A stretch of DNA of 64,000 nt from Sphingomonas kyeonggiensis (GTDB lineage: Bacteria > Pseudomonadota > Alphaproteobacteria > Sphingomonadales > Sphingomonadaceae), in the NCBI RefSeq assembly GCF_030812785.1, contig NZ_JAUSTJ010000001.1:1550001-1614000 (forward strand). The letters are read 5' to 3'. Under the pieces are notes generated by a model. The model did no database searches, was not told where the DNA came from, and was given only the letters and a program-made list of their open reading frames with translations. The position numbers and the translations under genes are program-made. Positions 9,115-18,030 of the stretch are shown here, piece after piece (position 1 is the stretch's first letter; each line of letters opens with the position of its first letter).

Positions 9115-9380
9115 GCGAGATATCCCCGCTGGAGCAGGTGGCGCGCGAGCACCGAAGCGAAGTCCGGGTCGCGCTTCGCCGCGAAGACCGCGATGGTGTG
9201 GCCCACGGCCCAGACCAGCACGCCCGCGATCCATTGCTGGAGCCCGAGGCCCAGCGCGGCGGCGACGGTGCCGTTGACGATCGCGATGGCGTGCGGCGCG
9301 CCGCCGAGCAGGATCGGCTCGGCGAGCGACCGGTGGAGCGGCGCCTCGAACCCGTCGAGATGCTGGCCGTCGCCGATCAT
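9108..9380 (-). CDS. trbD: TrbD, VirB3-like protein
   Basis: A 90-residue VirB3-like inner-membrane protein (start ATG 9380, MIGDGQHLDGFEAPLHRSL). The typical PLHRSLAEPILLGGAP motif comes first, then two hydrophobic segments (residues about 32-50 and 52-68) and a short cytoplasmic tail. VirB3 proteins associate with the VirB4 ATPase, which is the next gene. It overlaps both neighbours by a few bases. Confidence 0.88.
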   Translation of the reverse strand: MIGDGQHLDGFEAPLHRSLAEPILLGGAPHAIAIVNGTVAAALGLGLQQWIAGVLVWAVGHTIAVFAAKRDPDFASVLARHLLQRGYLAC

Positions 9381-9703
9381 GCCAGCAGCGCCCCGCCGCC
9401 GAACGAGAAGAAGGACAGGAAGAAGCTCGAGGCCGCGAACGCGATGCTCAGGCCGAAGATGATCTGGATGAGCCGGCGGAAGCCGCCGGCCGTCTCGCCG
9501 AACGCCAGCGTCAGGCCGGTCACGATGATGATGATCACCGCGACGATCTTGGCGACCGGGCCCTGGACCGACTCCAGCACCTGCTGGAGCGGCTCCTCCC
9601 ACGGCATGCCGGTTCCGGAGGCCCAGGCCTGCCCGGCGGCCAGGACGGCGATGGCGGCGCCGGCCAGCAGGCGCGGCTTGGCGGGCAGGTCTATGGTCTT
9701 CAT
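9377..9703 (-). CDS. trbC: TrbC, VirB2-like pilin
   Basis: The conjugative pilin precursor, 108 residues from the ATG at 9703 (MKTIDLPAKPRLLAG). A signal segment ends near AWAS (residue 29). Two hydrophobic helices follow (IVAVIIIIVTGLTLAFG and LIQIIFGLSIAFAASSFFLSFF), the standard VirB2/TrbC layout. Processing by the TraF-like S26 peptidase further right in this module is likely, as for RP4 pilin; that is inference from the shared cluster. It overlaps trbD by 4 bases. Confidence 0.9.
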   Translation of the reverse strand: MKTIDLPAKPRLLAGAAIAVLAAGQAWASGTGMPWEEPLQQVLESVQGPVAKIVAVIIIIVTGLTLAFGETAGGFRRLIQIIFGLSIAFAASSFFLSFFSFGGGALLA

Positions 9704-9705
9704 GG

Positions 9706-10692
9706 TCAGGCTCCTTGGCTGGTGGGAAGGTGGAACGGGGCGAGCGCGTAGGCGCCGGTGTCGGGATCGACGCCGACGACGCGCGCGATCGCGTCGACCG
9801 AGCGGTGGGCACCGCGTCCGGCGATGAAGACGACGAGGTCGATCGCCTCGGCGACGAGGCGGCGGGGTACGGTGACGACCGCTTCCTGGACGAGCTGTTC
9901 GACGCGGTAGAGCGCAGCCTCGGCCGAGTTGGCGTGGACGGTCGCGATCCCGCCGGGGTGCCCGGTGTTCCAGGCCTTGAGCATATCGAGCGCCTCGGGT
10001 CCGCGGACCTCGCCGACGATGATCCGGTCCGGGCGGAGGCGGAGCGTCGAGCGCACCAGGTCGGTCATCGACACGATTCCCGGGCGGGTGCGCAGCGCCA
10101 CCGTGTCCGGCGCCGGGCTCTGCAGCTCTCGCGTATCCTCGATCAGGATGACGCGGGCATCCACCCAGCGCATCTCGGCTAGCAGCGCGTTGGCGAGGGT
10201 CGTCTTGCCCGAGCTCGTCCCGCCGGCGATGAGGATGTTGAACCGCTGGGTGACCGCCGCCCTGAGCGCGTCCGCCATCGCGGCGGACATGATCCCGTCC
10301 GCCGCATAGTCGTCCAGCGTGTAGAGACGCTGGGCGGGCTTGCGGATCGAGAAGCAGGGCCCCGTCGAAACGGGAGGCAGCACGCCTTCGAAGCGCTCGC
10401 CGGCCCGGCCGTCGAGATGCGCCGGCAGCTCGGCCGAGATGATGGGCTGCCCGGCATGGACCTCGGCGCGGGCATGGCTCGCGACCAGCCGGACGATCCG
10501 CTCGACCTGCGATGCCTCGAGGACGACGCCCGTGTCGATCCGGCCTTCGCCGAGCCGGTCGAGGCGCAGCGACCCGTCGGGATTGACCATGACCTCGATC
10601 ACTTGGCTGTCGGCGAGCGCCGAGACGATGTCGGGACCCATCGCGGTGCGCAGCATCGCGCGCCGGCGGTCGGACGAGAGGATCTCGCTCAT
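9706..10692 (-). CDS. trbB: TrbB, VirB11-like traffic ATPase
   Basis: A hexameric secretion ATPase of the VirB11/PilT class, 328 residues. The N-terminal domain (residues 1-130) precedes the RecA-like core with Walker A GGTSSGKTTLANALL (about residue 157), the Asp box VILIEDTRELQ, Walker B RPDRIIVGEVRGPEALDML and the His box GGIATVHANS. All catalytic motifs are intact. It acts at the cytoplasmic face of the channel with TrbE. Its start overlaps the CopG-like gene by 4 bases. Confidence 0.95.
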   Translation of the reverse strand: MSEILSSDRRRAMLRTAMGPDIVSALADSQVIEVMVNPDGSLRLDRLGEGRIDTGVVLEASQVERIVRLVASHARAEVHAGQPIISAELPAHLDGRAGERFEGVLPPVSTGPCFSIRKPAQRLYTLDDYAADGIMSAAMADALRAAVTQRFNILIAGGTSSGKTTLANALLAEMRWVDARVILIEDTRELQSPAPDTVALRTRPGIVSMTDLVRSTLRLRPDRIIVGEVRGPEALDMLKAWNTGHPGGIATVHANSAEAALYRVEQLVQEAVVTVPRRLVAEAIDLVVFIAGRGAHRSVDAIARVVGVDPDTGAYALAPFHLPTSQGA

Positions 10693-11090
10693 CGCTCCTC
10701 CTCCGCAGGAAGGAGCGTGCGCCTGCCGGTCGCGACGGCGCGGCCGACCTGGGTGACGAACGCCTCGAAGCGCTCGCGCGCGAGCGCACGGCCCGCTACG
10801 TCGTTCTCGGCGAGCGGCGCCTGGATCGCGAGCTCGAACCGGATGAACAGCGCGAGCGTCTCGAGCACGACATGGCCGTCGCGCTCGATGCGGCCGAGCG
10901 CATTGGACATCCGGTCGAGCCGCAGCGCGAAGCGGTCCTCCAGCTCGGACGCGCCGCGGCGGTTGAGCCAGGCGGTCACCGCATCGGCGAGGATCGCGGA
11001 CTTGGTCGCGCCGGGCGCTGCGGCAAGCGCCTCGAGCCGATCGCTGACCGGCCTCGGCAGGAAGAGCTGGTGGCGGACGCGCTCGGCCAT
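10689..11090 (-). CDS. CopG/ribbon-helix-helix protein of the trb operon
   Basis: A 133-residue protein that regularly sits between traG and trbB in this type of module. Residues 1-45 (RVRHQLFLPRPVSDRLEALA...KSAILADAVTAWLNRR) match a ribbon-helix-helix (CopG-type) DNA-binding fold. The remainder is helical (LEDRFALRLDRMSNALGRIERDGHVVLETLALFIRFEL) and probably mediates oligomerisation. It likely controls expression of the transfer genes; direct targets are not visible. The ATG at 11090 is one base from the traG stop. Confidence 0.75.
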   Translation of the reverse strand: MAERVRHQLFLPRPVSDRLEALAAAPGATKSAILADAVTAWLNRRGASELEDRFALRLDRMSNALGRIERDGHVVLETLALFIRFELAIQAPLAENDVAGRALARERFEAFVTQVGRAVATGRRTLLPAEEER

Positions 11091-11091
11091 C

Positions 11092-13113
11092 TCAGAAATC
11101 CAGCTCGAGATTGCCGGGCCGCCTGTCGGCCATGTCCAGCGCATAGGCGCGCCGCGCGGTGCCGGTCGCGGCCTGGTCCATCGCGCGCTTGTCGGCGGCA
11201 GGGTCACTCTCGTCCTCGCCCAGCCCGAGCGGGTCGGCAGGCGCCAGATCGACAGGGGTAACGGTTACGATCTCCTGGGCGGGATGGCGCGCCTGCTCGA
11301 GTCCGCCGGCCTCCTCCTCGTCTTCGGGTGCAGCCTCGGCGAGCCGCGCATCGACCGGGCGGACCCGGTCCTGCCAGTCATGGGCGCGGTGGGGCGGTAG
11401 GTCGGCTGCCCTGCCGCGTCCGAGCGTCGGGGGCGGCAGCACGCGCGCCTTGAACTGCGCATCCTCGAAGTAGCGCAGCTTCCGGGCGCGGACCGGCGGA
11501 TGCCCCGCGACCAGCACGACCTCGTCGGTCGGCGGCAGCTGCATGACCTCGCCGGGCGTCAGCAGTGCGCGCGCGGTCTCCTGGCGGCTGACCATGACGT
11601 GCGCGAGCCAGGGCGCGAGGCGGTGGCCGGCATAGTTGCGCATGGCGCGCTGCTCGGTCGCGGTGCCGAGCGCGTCGGAGATCCGCTTGGCCGTCCGCTC
11701 GTCGTTGGTCGCGAAGGCGACGCGGACATGGCAGTTGTCGAGGATGGCGTTGTGCTCGCCATACGCCTTCTCGATCTGGTTCAGGCTCTGCGCGATCAGG
11801 AAGGCGCGGACACCGTAGCCGGCAAGGAAGGCGAGGCTCGTTTCGAAGAAGTCGAGGCGCCCGAGCGCCGGGAACTCGTCGAGCATCATCAGCAGCCTGT
11901 GCCGCCCGGGCGTGCCGGCGGCATGGAGCTGCTCGGTCAGGCGCCGGCCGATCTGGTTGAGCACGAGGCGGATCAGCGGCTTGGTGCGGCTGATGTCCGA
12001 GGGCGGGACGACCAGGTAGAGCGATACCGGATGCCGTGCGGCGACCAGGTCCTCGACCCGCCAGTCGGACGCGGCGGTGACGGCGGCGACGGTCGGATCG
12101 CGGTAGAGGCCGAGGAACGACATCGCCGTCGACAGCACGCCCGAGCGCTCGTTGTCCGACTTGTTGAGCACCTCGCGCGCGGCCGAGGCGACGACGGGAT
12201 GCACCAGCGGCATCTCTTCGGTGCCGAGGTGATTGGTCGTCATCATCGCGCGCAGCGTGGCGACGAAGGGGCGCTCGGGGTCGGACAGGAAGGTCGCGAC
12301 ACGCGCTAGCGTCTTCTCCTCCTCGGCGTAGAGGATGTGGAGGATCGCGCCGACCAGCAGCGAATGGCTGGTCTTCTCCCAATGGTTGCGGCGCTCGAGC
12401 GCACCCTCGGGATCGACCAGGATGTCGGCGATGTTCTGGACGTCGCGGACCTCGTCGGCGCCGCGACGGACCTCGAGCAACGGGTTGTACCGCGCCGAGC
12501 GCGCATCGGTCGGGTCGAACAGCAGGCAGTGCGAGAAGCGCGCGCGCCAGCCGGCGGTCAGCTGCCAGTTCTCGCCCTTGATGTCGTGGACGACCGTCGA
12601 GCCGGTCCAGCCGAGCAGGGTCGGTACGACCAGGCCGACGCCCTTGCCGGAGCGCGTCGGCGCGAACGCCATGACATGTTCCGGTCCGTCATGGCGCAGG
12701 TAGCGCGAAGCGGCGCGGCCGAGGAACACGCCCGCATCCGCCGCCAGTCCCGCGGCGGCGATGTCGCCGGGACCGGCCCAACGGGCCGAGCCATAGGTCG
12801 TGACGTTGCGCTGCTGGCGTGCCCGCCAGACCGAGCCGGCGATCGCCGCCCCACAGCCAAGAAGGCCGCCCCCGGCGGCGATCGCACCGGCCTCGTCGAA
12901 GACGACCGGGGCATAGGCGTCGAAATGGAACCACCAGGGGAAGAGCGACCAGGGGGCATAGACGGGCGTTTCGCCGAGCCGGAACCAGGGCGTGCCGAGC
13001 TCGGGCTGATAGGCGAGCGACGCCGCCGCCCACTGGGTCGCGAACCAGATGCCCGCGACGACGATCGCGGCGACGACCAGCATCTGGCCAAGGAGGAGCT
13101 TCGTCGGTGTCAT
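11092..13113 (-). CDS. traG: TraG/VirD4-type coupling protein
   Basis: The type IV coupling protein that recruits the relaxase-DNA complex to the channel, 673 residues from the ATG at 13113 (MTPTKLLLGQMLV). A GTG 18 bases upstream is a possible alternative. Two N-terminal membrane segments (residues 5-32 and 78-98) precede the ATPase core, with Walker A APTRSGKGVGLVVPTLL (about residue 148) and Walker B RLLMMLDEFPALGRLDFFE. The C-terminal 100 residues are acidic and disordered. The arsenic operon lies directly upstream, separating traG from the relaxase gene. Confidence 0.94.
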   Translation of the reverse strand: MTPTKLLLGQMLVVAAIVVAGIWFATQWAAASLAYQPELGTPWFRLGETPVYAPWSLFPWWFHFDAYAPVVFDEAGAIAAGGGLLGCGAAIAGSVWRARQQRNVTTYGSARWAGPGDIAAAGLAADAGVFLGRAASRYLRHDGPEHVMAFAPTRSGKGVGLVVPTLLGWTGSTVVHDIKGENWQLTAGWRARFSHCLLFDPTDARSARYNPLLEVRRGADEVRDVQNIADILVDPEGALERRNHWEKTSHSLLVGAILHILYAEEEKTLARVATFLSDPERPFVATLRAMMTTNHLGTEEMPLVHPVVASAAREVLNKSDNERSGVLSTAMSFLGLYRDPTVAAVTAASDWRVEDLVAARHPVSLYLVVPPSDISRTKPLIRLVLNQIGRRLTEQLHAAGTPGRHRLLMMLDEFPALGRLDFFETSLAFLAGYGVRAFLIAQSLNQIEKAYGEHNAILDNCHVRVAFATNDERTAKRISDALGTATEQRAMRNYAGHRLAPWLAHVMVSRQETARALLTPGEVMQLPPTDEVVLVAGHPPVRARKLRYFEDAQFKARVLPPPTLGRGRAADLPPHRAHDWQDRVRPVDARLAEAAPEDEEEAGGLEQARHPAQEIVTVTPVDLAPADPLGLGEDESDPAADKRAMDQAATGTARRAYALDMADRRPGNLELDF

Positions 13114-13190
13114 GCGGGCCTCCGCCCGCACGACTCAAGGGCGCGGGCTCGGCCTCAAGGGTCGCCGGATTCCGGGTCCGGCATCAGGCC

Positions 13191-13221
13191 CTCGCTGGTG
13201 ACTCGGCGTACCTCGCTGGTG
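13191..13221. repeat. short direct repeat before traG
   Basis: CTCGCTGGTG occurs at 13191-13200 and again at 13212-13221, exactly 21 bases apart (two helical turns), in the 175-base gap between traG and the arsenic operon. It is a possible binding site for a regulator of traG. There is no other evidence. Confidence 0.35.
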
Positions 13222-13288
13222 CCAGTCGGCCCCCCGCCGCCGCGTCGGCTCGAAACAGGTGCGGCGGATTGCCGGTTTCCGAGCCGCC

Positions 13289-13978
13289 TTAAAGCGAAGA
13301 CTCGATGCGCCTCTCGTGCGATCCCGGAAGCAGGAGGCGGGCGGCCGCCGCGCCGAGCAGGGCCCCGGCGAGTTGGAAAAGGACGAACATCGGCACATCG
13401 CGCGGGGCGATGCCGGAGAAGCTGTCAGTAAGGCTTCGCGCGACCGTGATCGCGGGGTTGGCGAAGCTGGTCGACGAGGTGAACCAGTAGGCGGCGACGA
13501 TGTAAAGCGCGACCGCGGCAGGCACCGAGGAAGGGCGCTGCCTTGCGGTGCCAAGAATGGTGAGGACGAGACCGAAGGTCGCGACAGCCTCGCCGGTCCA
13601 TTGTCCCGGTCCGGCCCGCAGATGCGTCGAGACCTGCAATACGGGCACGTCGAACATGAGATGCGTCAGCCACGCGCCGGCAATGCCGCACAGCAGCTGG
13701 GTCAGCGCGTAAGGCGCGGCGTCGCGCCACTCGAGCTCGCCGCGAAGCGCCATGACGAGGGACACGGCCGGGTTGAGATGGGCGCCGGAAATCGGGCCCA
13801 GGATCGTGATCAGCACGAACAGCATGGCACCGGTCGCCACGCTGTTCGCAAGCAGCGCCACGGCGACGTTCCCGCCCGCGAGGGGCTCCGCGATGATCCC
13901 CGATCCGATCACTGCCGCGAAGAGCATCGCCGAGCCCAAGCCTTCGGCTAGCAGGCGGCGCGCGAGCGGCTCGGTCAT
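13289..13978 (-). CDS. aquaglyceroporin of the ars operon (AqpS-like)
   Basis: A 229-residue major-intrinsic-protein family channel with six hydrophobic segments. Both NPA signature boxes are intact: [13 protein letters not shown] near residue 68 and [13 protein letters not shown] near residue 171. It is the last gene of an arsR-arsC-acetyltransferase-arsH operon that has no ArsB or Acr3 pump. In Sinorhizobium meliloti the aquaporin AqpS in an ars operon lets arsenite made by ArsC leave the cell by diffusion; the same role is inferred here. Its start overlaps arsH by 4 bases. Confidence 0.85.
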   Translation of the reverse strand: MTEPLARRLLAEGLGSAMLFAAVIGSGIIAEPLAGGNVAVALLANSVATGAMLFVLITILGPISGAHLNPAVSLVMALRGELEWRDAAPYALTQLLCGIAGAWLTHLMFDVPVLQVSTHLRAGPGQWTGEAVATFGLVLTILGTARQRPSSVPAAVALYIVAAYWFTSSTSFANPAITVARSLTDSFSGIAPRDVPMFVLFQLAGALLGAAAARLLLPGSHERRIESSL

Positions 13979-14709
13979 TCGGCCGCCGCCGCCGGCTCGG
14001 CGAGGGCGGCAAGATGCTCGGCACCCGCCGGGGGACGGCCCTCGGCACGGCGCTCCGAATAGCGATCGGTCAGATAGGCGCTGCGATCGCGGGTCAGCAG
14101 CGTGAACTTGACCAGCTCCTCCATCACGTCGACGACGCGGTCGTAGAGCGGGCCGGGCTTCATGCGGCCGGCATCGTCGAACTCGGAATAGGCCTTGGGC
14201 ACGCTCGACTGGTTGGGGATGGTGATCATCCGCATCCAGCGGCCGAGCAGGCGCAGCGTGTTGACCGCGTTGAACGACTGGCTTCCGCCGGAAACCTGCA
14301 TGACGGCGAGCGTGCGCCCCTGGGTCGGGCGGATGCCGCGATCCTCGAGCGGCAGCCAGTCGATCTGTGCCTTGAGGATCGCCGTGATCGCCCCGTGCCG
14401 CTCGGGCGAGCACCAGACCTGCCCCTCGGACCAGAGCGAGAGCGCGCGCAGCTCGGCGACCTTGGGATGATCGCTCGAAACGCTGTCGGGCAGCGGCAGG
14501 CCGGCGGGGTCGAACACTCGCGTCTCGCACCCGAAGGCCTGGAGCAGCCGCTCGGCCTCGAGCGTCAGCAGCTTGCTGTAGGAGCGCTCGCGCAGCGATC
14601 CGTAGAGCAGCAGGATGCGCGGCGGATGCGAGGCGCCCTCGGGGGCATGGAGCACGCGCGACAGCGCCGGATCGACAAAGGCCGGATCGACATTGGGAAG
14701 CGCGCTCAT
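13975..14709 (-). CDS. arsH: ArsH, NADPH-dependent flavin oxidoreductase
   Basis: ArsH, 244 residues, an FMN-binding flavodoxin-like protein. Known ArsH enzymes oxidise trivalent methyl- or aromatic arsenicals to less toxic pentavalent forms. Family marks are the phosphate-binding loop [15 protein letters not shown] (about residues 33-47), [21 protein letters not shown], and [30 protein letters not shown]. Length is normal for the family. It is embedded with 4-base overlaps on both sides in the ars operon, so it should be induced together with arsC. Confidence 0.93.
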   Translation of the reverse strand: MSALPNVDPAFVDPALSRVLHAPEGASHPPRILLLYGSLRERSYSKLLTLEAERLLQAFGCETRVFDPAGLPLPDSVSSDHPKVAELRALSLWSEGQVWCSPERHGAITAILKAQIDWLPLEDRGIRPTQGRTLAVMQVSGGSQSFNAVNTLRLLGRWMRMITIPNQSSVPKAYSEFDDAGRMKPGPLYDRVVDVMEELVKFTLLTRDRSAYLTDRYSERRAEGRPPAGAEHLAALAEPAAAAE

Positions 14710-15212
14710 GCGGCGGCGCCGCCACCCACGGCGCGCTGCATGTAGACGGTGTCGAGCAGCCGCCCGAACTTGCGACCGACCTCGCGCATACGCCCGGCAT
14801 GGACGAACCCCAGCCTGGCATGGAGCGCGATCGAGGCCGGCTCGCCACCGCCGATCACCGCGATTATCTGCTCGAAGCCTGCCCGGCCCGCGCGCTCGAG
14901 CAGCGCGCCCAGCAGCGCCGTGCCGATTCCGCCGCCGAGCGCATCGGGCGCCACATAGATGCTGTTCTCACAGGTCGTGGCATAGGCCGGGCGGTCGCGG
15001 AACTGCGTCGCATAGGCATAGCCGGTGACCGCACCGTCGCGCTCGCTCACGAGCATCGGCCAGCCCCTGGCGCGGATATCGAGGATCTTTGCCCGCCAGC
15101 TGTCGACGGACGGGGGTTCGGTATCGAAGGTCGCGGTGCCATGTAGCACATGATGCGCGTAGATCGCCGCGATCGCGGGCGTGTCGTCCGGACGGGCATC
15201 GCGCACGATCAT
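14706..15212 (-). CDS. arsN1: ArsN1-like GNAT N-acetyltransferase
   Basis: A 168-residue GNAT acetyltransferase of the phosphinothricin acetyltransferase type, from the ATG at 15212 ([30 protein letters not shown]). The acetyl-CoA loop lies in [23 protein letters not shown] (about residues 91-113). In ars operons this family is ArsN1, which acetylates the organoarsenical antibiotic arsinothricin; a phosphinothricin substrate cannot be excluded. Position between arsC and arsH, with 4-base overlaps, favours the arsenic role. Confidence 0.8.
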   Translation of the reverse strand: MIVRDARPDDTPAIAAIYAHHVLHGTATFDTEPPSVDSWRAKILDIRARGWPMLVSERDGAVTGYAYATQFRDRPAYATTCENSIYVAPDALGGGIGTALLGALLERAGRAGFEQIIAVIGGGEPASIALHARLGFVHAGRMREVGRKFGRLLDTVYMQRAVGGGAAA

Positions 15213-15613
15213 GCGCGCACGACCTCGCCGTCTTCCTTGACGAAGTCGGCGGGCAAGGGATCGGGCAGGATCTCGAGCACGATCTCCGAGGGGCGGCACA
15301 GGCGCGTGCCGAGCGGCGTCTCGACCAGGGGGCGGTTGATGAGGATCGGATGGGCCAGCATCGCGTCGATCAGTTCCGCATCGCCCAGACTCGCATCGTC
15401 GAGCCCCAGCCCGCCATAGGGCGTGCCCTTCTGCCGCAGCAGCGCGCGCGGCGTCAGACCGGCGGCGTCGATCAGCGCGACGAGCCTGGCGCGCGATGGA
15501 GGATTTTCGAGATACTCGACGACTTCCGGCTCCGTGCCGGTCGCCCGAATTATCGCCAGCGTGTTGCGCGAGGTGCCGCACGCCGGATTGTGCCAGATGG
15601 TGACCTTGCTCAT
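15209..15613 (-). CDS. arsC: ArsC, glutaredoxin-type arsenate reductase
   Basis: Arsenate reductase of the Escherichia coli plasmid R773 type, 134 residues. The catalytic cysteine is Cys12 in HNPACGTSRNTL. The arginines expected to bind arsenate are present in LLRQKGTPY, LINRPLV and RLCRPSEIVLEIL. The enzyme reduces As(V) to As(III) with glutathione and glutaredoxin. It overlaps arsR and the acetyltransferase gene by 4 bases each. Confidence 0.94.
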   Translation of the reverse strand: MSKVTIWHNPACGTSRNTLAIIRATGTEPEVVEYLENPPSRARLVALIDAAGLTPRALLRQKGTPYGGLGLDDASLGDAELIDAMLAHPILINRPLVETPLGTRLCRPSEIVLEILPDPLPADFVKEDGEVVRA

Positions 15614-15951
15614 GCCGCGTCCTCCCGGGCGACGGTCGCGCACGCTACGGTCGGGGTGCAGGAAGCGCCGCCGCAGCAATTCTCCGTCAGGAAATCGATC
15701 AGGCCGGTCATCGCGACATAATTTGCCCGGTAGATCTGCGAGCGTCCCTGGCGCTGCTGCTCGATCAGGCCGGCACGCACCAGATGCATCAGGTGGAAGG
15801 ACAGCGAGCTGGCCGGCAGGTCGAGACGTTCGGCGATCGCGCCGGCGGACAGGCCGGGCTCGCCGGCCTGCACCAGCAGGCGATAGGCGGCGAGCCGGTG
15901 CTCCTGGGCTAGCGCGGCGAGCGATTCGACGGCATCGGATGAGGTCAACAT
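15610..15951 (-). CDS. arsR: ArsR-family arsenite-responsive repressor
   Basis: A 113-residue ArsR/SmtB winged-helix repressor and first gene of the ars operon. The recognition helix is in PASSLSFHLMHLVRAGLI (residues 46-63). No cysteines lie in the DNA-binding helix. Instead, Cys92, Cys93 and Cys98 cluster at the C-terminus (ENCCGGASC), the arrangement of ArsR proteins that bind As(III) through a C-terminal site, such as that of Acidithiobacillus ferrooxidans. A perfect inverted repeat lies just upstream of the start codon, consistent with autoregulation. Confidence 0.93.
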   Translation of the reverse strand: MLTSSDAVESLAALAQEHRLAAYRLLVQAGEPGLSAGAIAERLDLPASSLSFHLMHLVRAGLIEQQRQGRSQIYRANYVAMTGLIDFLTENCCGGASCTPTVACATVAREDAA

Positions 15952-15953
15952 CC

Positions 15954-16008
15954 TTCGATGATTATCGAAGAGTCTTTGGCCTGTCCAGACGCTTCGAGAA
16001 AAGTCGAA
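15954..16008 (-). promoter_or_regulatory. ars operator and promoter region
   Basis: Two inverted repeats precede arsR. The proximal one, TTCGATGATTATCGAA at 15954-15969, begins 3 bases before the start codon and overlaps the ribosome-binding site. The distal one, TTCGAGAAAAGTCGAA at 15993-16008, has a similar outer half-site (TTCGA/TCGAA). The pair is a good candidate for ArsR binding with the promoter between them. Confidence 0.6.
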
Positions 16009-16068
16009 CGATTGCCCTCAAGGGCGCGTGATCGATCCGGCGGCACGCGTACGACCGCCGCTTTTAGG

Positions 16069-18030
16069 TCACGAAATGTCCGGGCCGCCCCGTGCCCTGC
16101 CGAATCGCCAGTTGATCCCGTCGCTTCGCAAGATGCCGGCGACCGGCTTGCCCAGCTGACGTTCGAGCACCGGTCGCCATCGCACCAAGGTGAACTCGCG
16201 GCTGCGCTCGACCAGTGCGTAACGCTCGCCCGCCGCCTCGATCTGCCGGGTCAGCCGCCCTTCGATGCGCGCGCCTCGTACGGCCTCGACATGGGTCTTG
16301 CCGAGTTCGTCCGTCAGCTCGCGGGCGATCCGTAGCAGCTCGCGGCGCTGCAGCAGGGCCATCGCCCCTTGCTTCAGGCTGACGCCATTGCCCACCTCGT
16401 CTGCCAGGCCCTGTTCGACCAGCCATTGCCGGCGCGCGGCGAGCGCGTCGCGAACCTCCCGTCCGAACCCGGCGTCGCGCGCGACGAGCCTCTCCTCGCC
16501 GGCGAGCGTGCGGTCGAGCCAGGTGGGGCCGTCGGCGCTCGCCAGGCGCTCGATCGGCGCGGTGGACAGGGTCTCGATCGCGACCGGCCGGTCGCGGAGC
16601 TGCCGCGCCTCGTAGGCAGCCGCTTGCTCGACATGGTTCTCCCGGATGGCCCAGCTCCCGTCCGGTAGCCGTTCGGAGAACCCCGCCCGCCGCAACGCCT
16701 CAAGGCGACGGACATGCGCTTCGGCGAACGCCCGGCTGGCCCGCGGGTCGTGCTCGAGATGGTGCGCCACCGAATAGCGCCCGTCATGCGACGCGGCGAC
16801 CGAGGCGATCGTGCGATCGACCTCGCGGACATCGGCCGTGCGCGGCGCCACGCGGACGATCGCTCCTTCCGGGGTAGCCTCGGTCGCAATGGCGCGGCCG
16901 ATATCGAGATAATGCGCCCGCCCGTCGATCCCGTCGACGATCAGATAGTGGCGATCACGGTGCTCGTCGGAAGACCCTCGCCGGACGACACGGCCGATGA
17001 CCTGCTCCCGCAACTCGCCCTCGATGACCCGGTCGGCCTGCGCCCGCTCGAGTCGGCGCGCGGTCAGCTCGCGCTGCATCAGCCGGATGATGTCGCCGCG
17101 CTCGCCCATGCGGCGCAGTGTCTCCTCCAGCCCGTCGGCGAGCCGCCAACGCCCGCTGCCCAAGTCCTCGGCCAAGCCCATCGCGGAGAGCTTGCGCAGC
17201 CTGCCCGTGGCCACCGCCTGCTGGAACGGATCGTTGTGCGCGGGGCCGGTGATCCGGTCAGCATCCATCCGGCTAAGGAGCCGGCGGTCGATCGCGGTCA
17301 GTCGCTCCTGCTCGACATCGTGGCGCAGCCGGTCCTGGATCTCGCGATCGGTGCGGGGGCCGAGGTCGAGCGTGGCGAGCTCGGCGGCGCGCTCGCGAAG
17401 CCCGTGCGCGATATATTCGCGGGCGATGACGAGGTTCTGCCCCTGGTCGTCGATGCCGCGCAGCATGATGTGGGTGTGCGGATTGTCGGTGTTGAAGTGA
17501 TCGACCGCGACCCAGTCGAGGCGGGTGCTGAGGTCGTGCTCGGCCTGCGCCATCAGCCGGCGGACATAGGGCTTGAGGTCGGGATATTCCGCGCCGTCCT
17601 CGGCCGAGACGATGAAGCGGAAGTGGTGGCGGTCGCCGGCGCAGCGATCGAGGAACGCCTTGCCGTCGGCGGCGTCGATATCGCGCCCATAGAGCTCGCC
17701 GGGATTACCATCGCGCGTCACGCCGTCGCGCTGGATATAGCGCAAGTGGGCGCGCGCCGCCGCGAGGCCGGTGACCGCCATCCTGACCAGCCGTACCTTG
17801 ACCATCGCGCGCCGTGCCCGGGCCCCGGCGAACCGGTCGCGGCTCGACAGCAGCCGGCCGATGCCCGCACCGCGGCCGATCCGGCTGCCATCGAAGCGCC
17901 GCGACAGTACGCCAGTCTTGCTGCCCGCGAGGCGCGCTGCGGCGAGGACGCGCCCGCCATATTTGACGAGGCGCTTGGCGTCCTTCGCGCCAGGCTTGCC
18001 CAGCCTGGGCGTGAACTCGTCCTCGCTCAC
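16069..18030 (-). CDS. relaxase with DUF3363 domain (VirD2-like)
   Basis: The DNA relaxase that nicks and covalently carries the transferred strand, 653 residues. The N-terminal 60 residues are basic. The relaxase fold covers about residues 75-270, with the metal-binding histidine cluster in WVAVDHFNTDNPHTHIMLRGID (about residues 173-195) and conserved YIQRDGV and RHHFRFIVSAEDG segments. The C-terminal half is the DUF3363 domain typical of this relaxase group in alphaproteobacterial elements. A repeat-rich region upstream (18031-18285) is a candidate nic/oriT. The gene is separated from traG by the ars operon. Confidence 0.9.
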   Translation of the reverse strand: MSEDEFTPRLGKPGAKDAKRLVKYGGRVLAAARLAGSKTGVLSRRFDGSRIGRGAGIGRLLSSRDRFAGARARRAMVKVRLVRMAVTGLAAARAHLRYIQRDGVTRDGNPGELYGRDIDAADGKAFLDRCAGDRHHFRFIVSAEDGAEYPDLKPYVRRLMAQAEHDLSTRLDWVAVDHFNTDNPHTHIMLRGIDDQGQNLVIAREYIAHGLRERAAELATLDLGPRTDREIQDRLRHDVEQERLTAIDRRLLSRMDADRITGPAHNDPFQQAVATGRLRKLSAMGLAEDLGSGRWRLADGLEETLRRMGERGDIIRLMQRELTARRLERAQADRVIEGELREQVIGRVVRRGSSDEHRDRHYLIVDGIDGRAHYLDIGRAIATEATPEGAIVRVAPRTADVREVDRTIASVAASHDGRYSVAHHLEHDPRASRAFAEAHVRRLEALRRAGFSERLPDGSWAIRENHVEQAAAYEARQLRDRPVAIETLSTAPIERLASADGPTWLDRTLAGEERLVARDAGFGREVRDALAARRQWLVEQGLADEVGNGVSLKQGAMALLQRRELLRIARELTDELGKTHVEAVRGARIEGRLTRQIEAAGERYALVERSREFTLVRWRPVLERQLGKPVAGILRSDGINWRFGRARGGPDIS

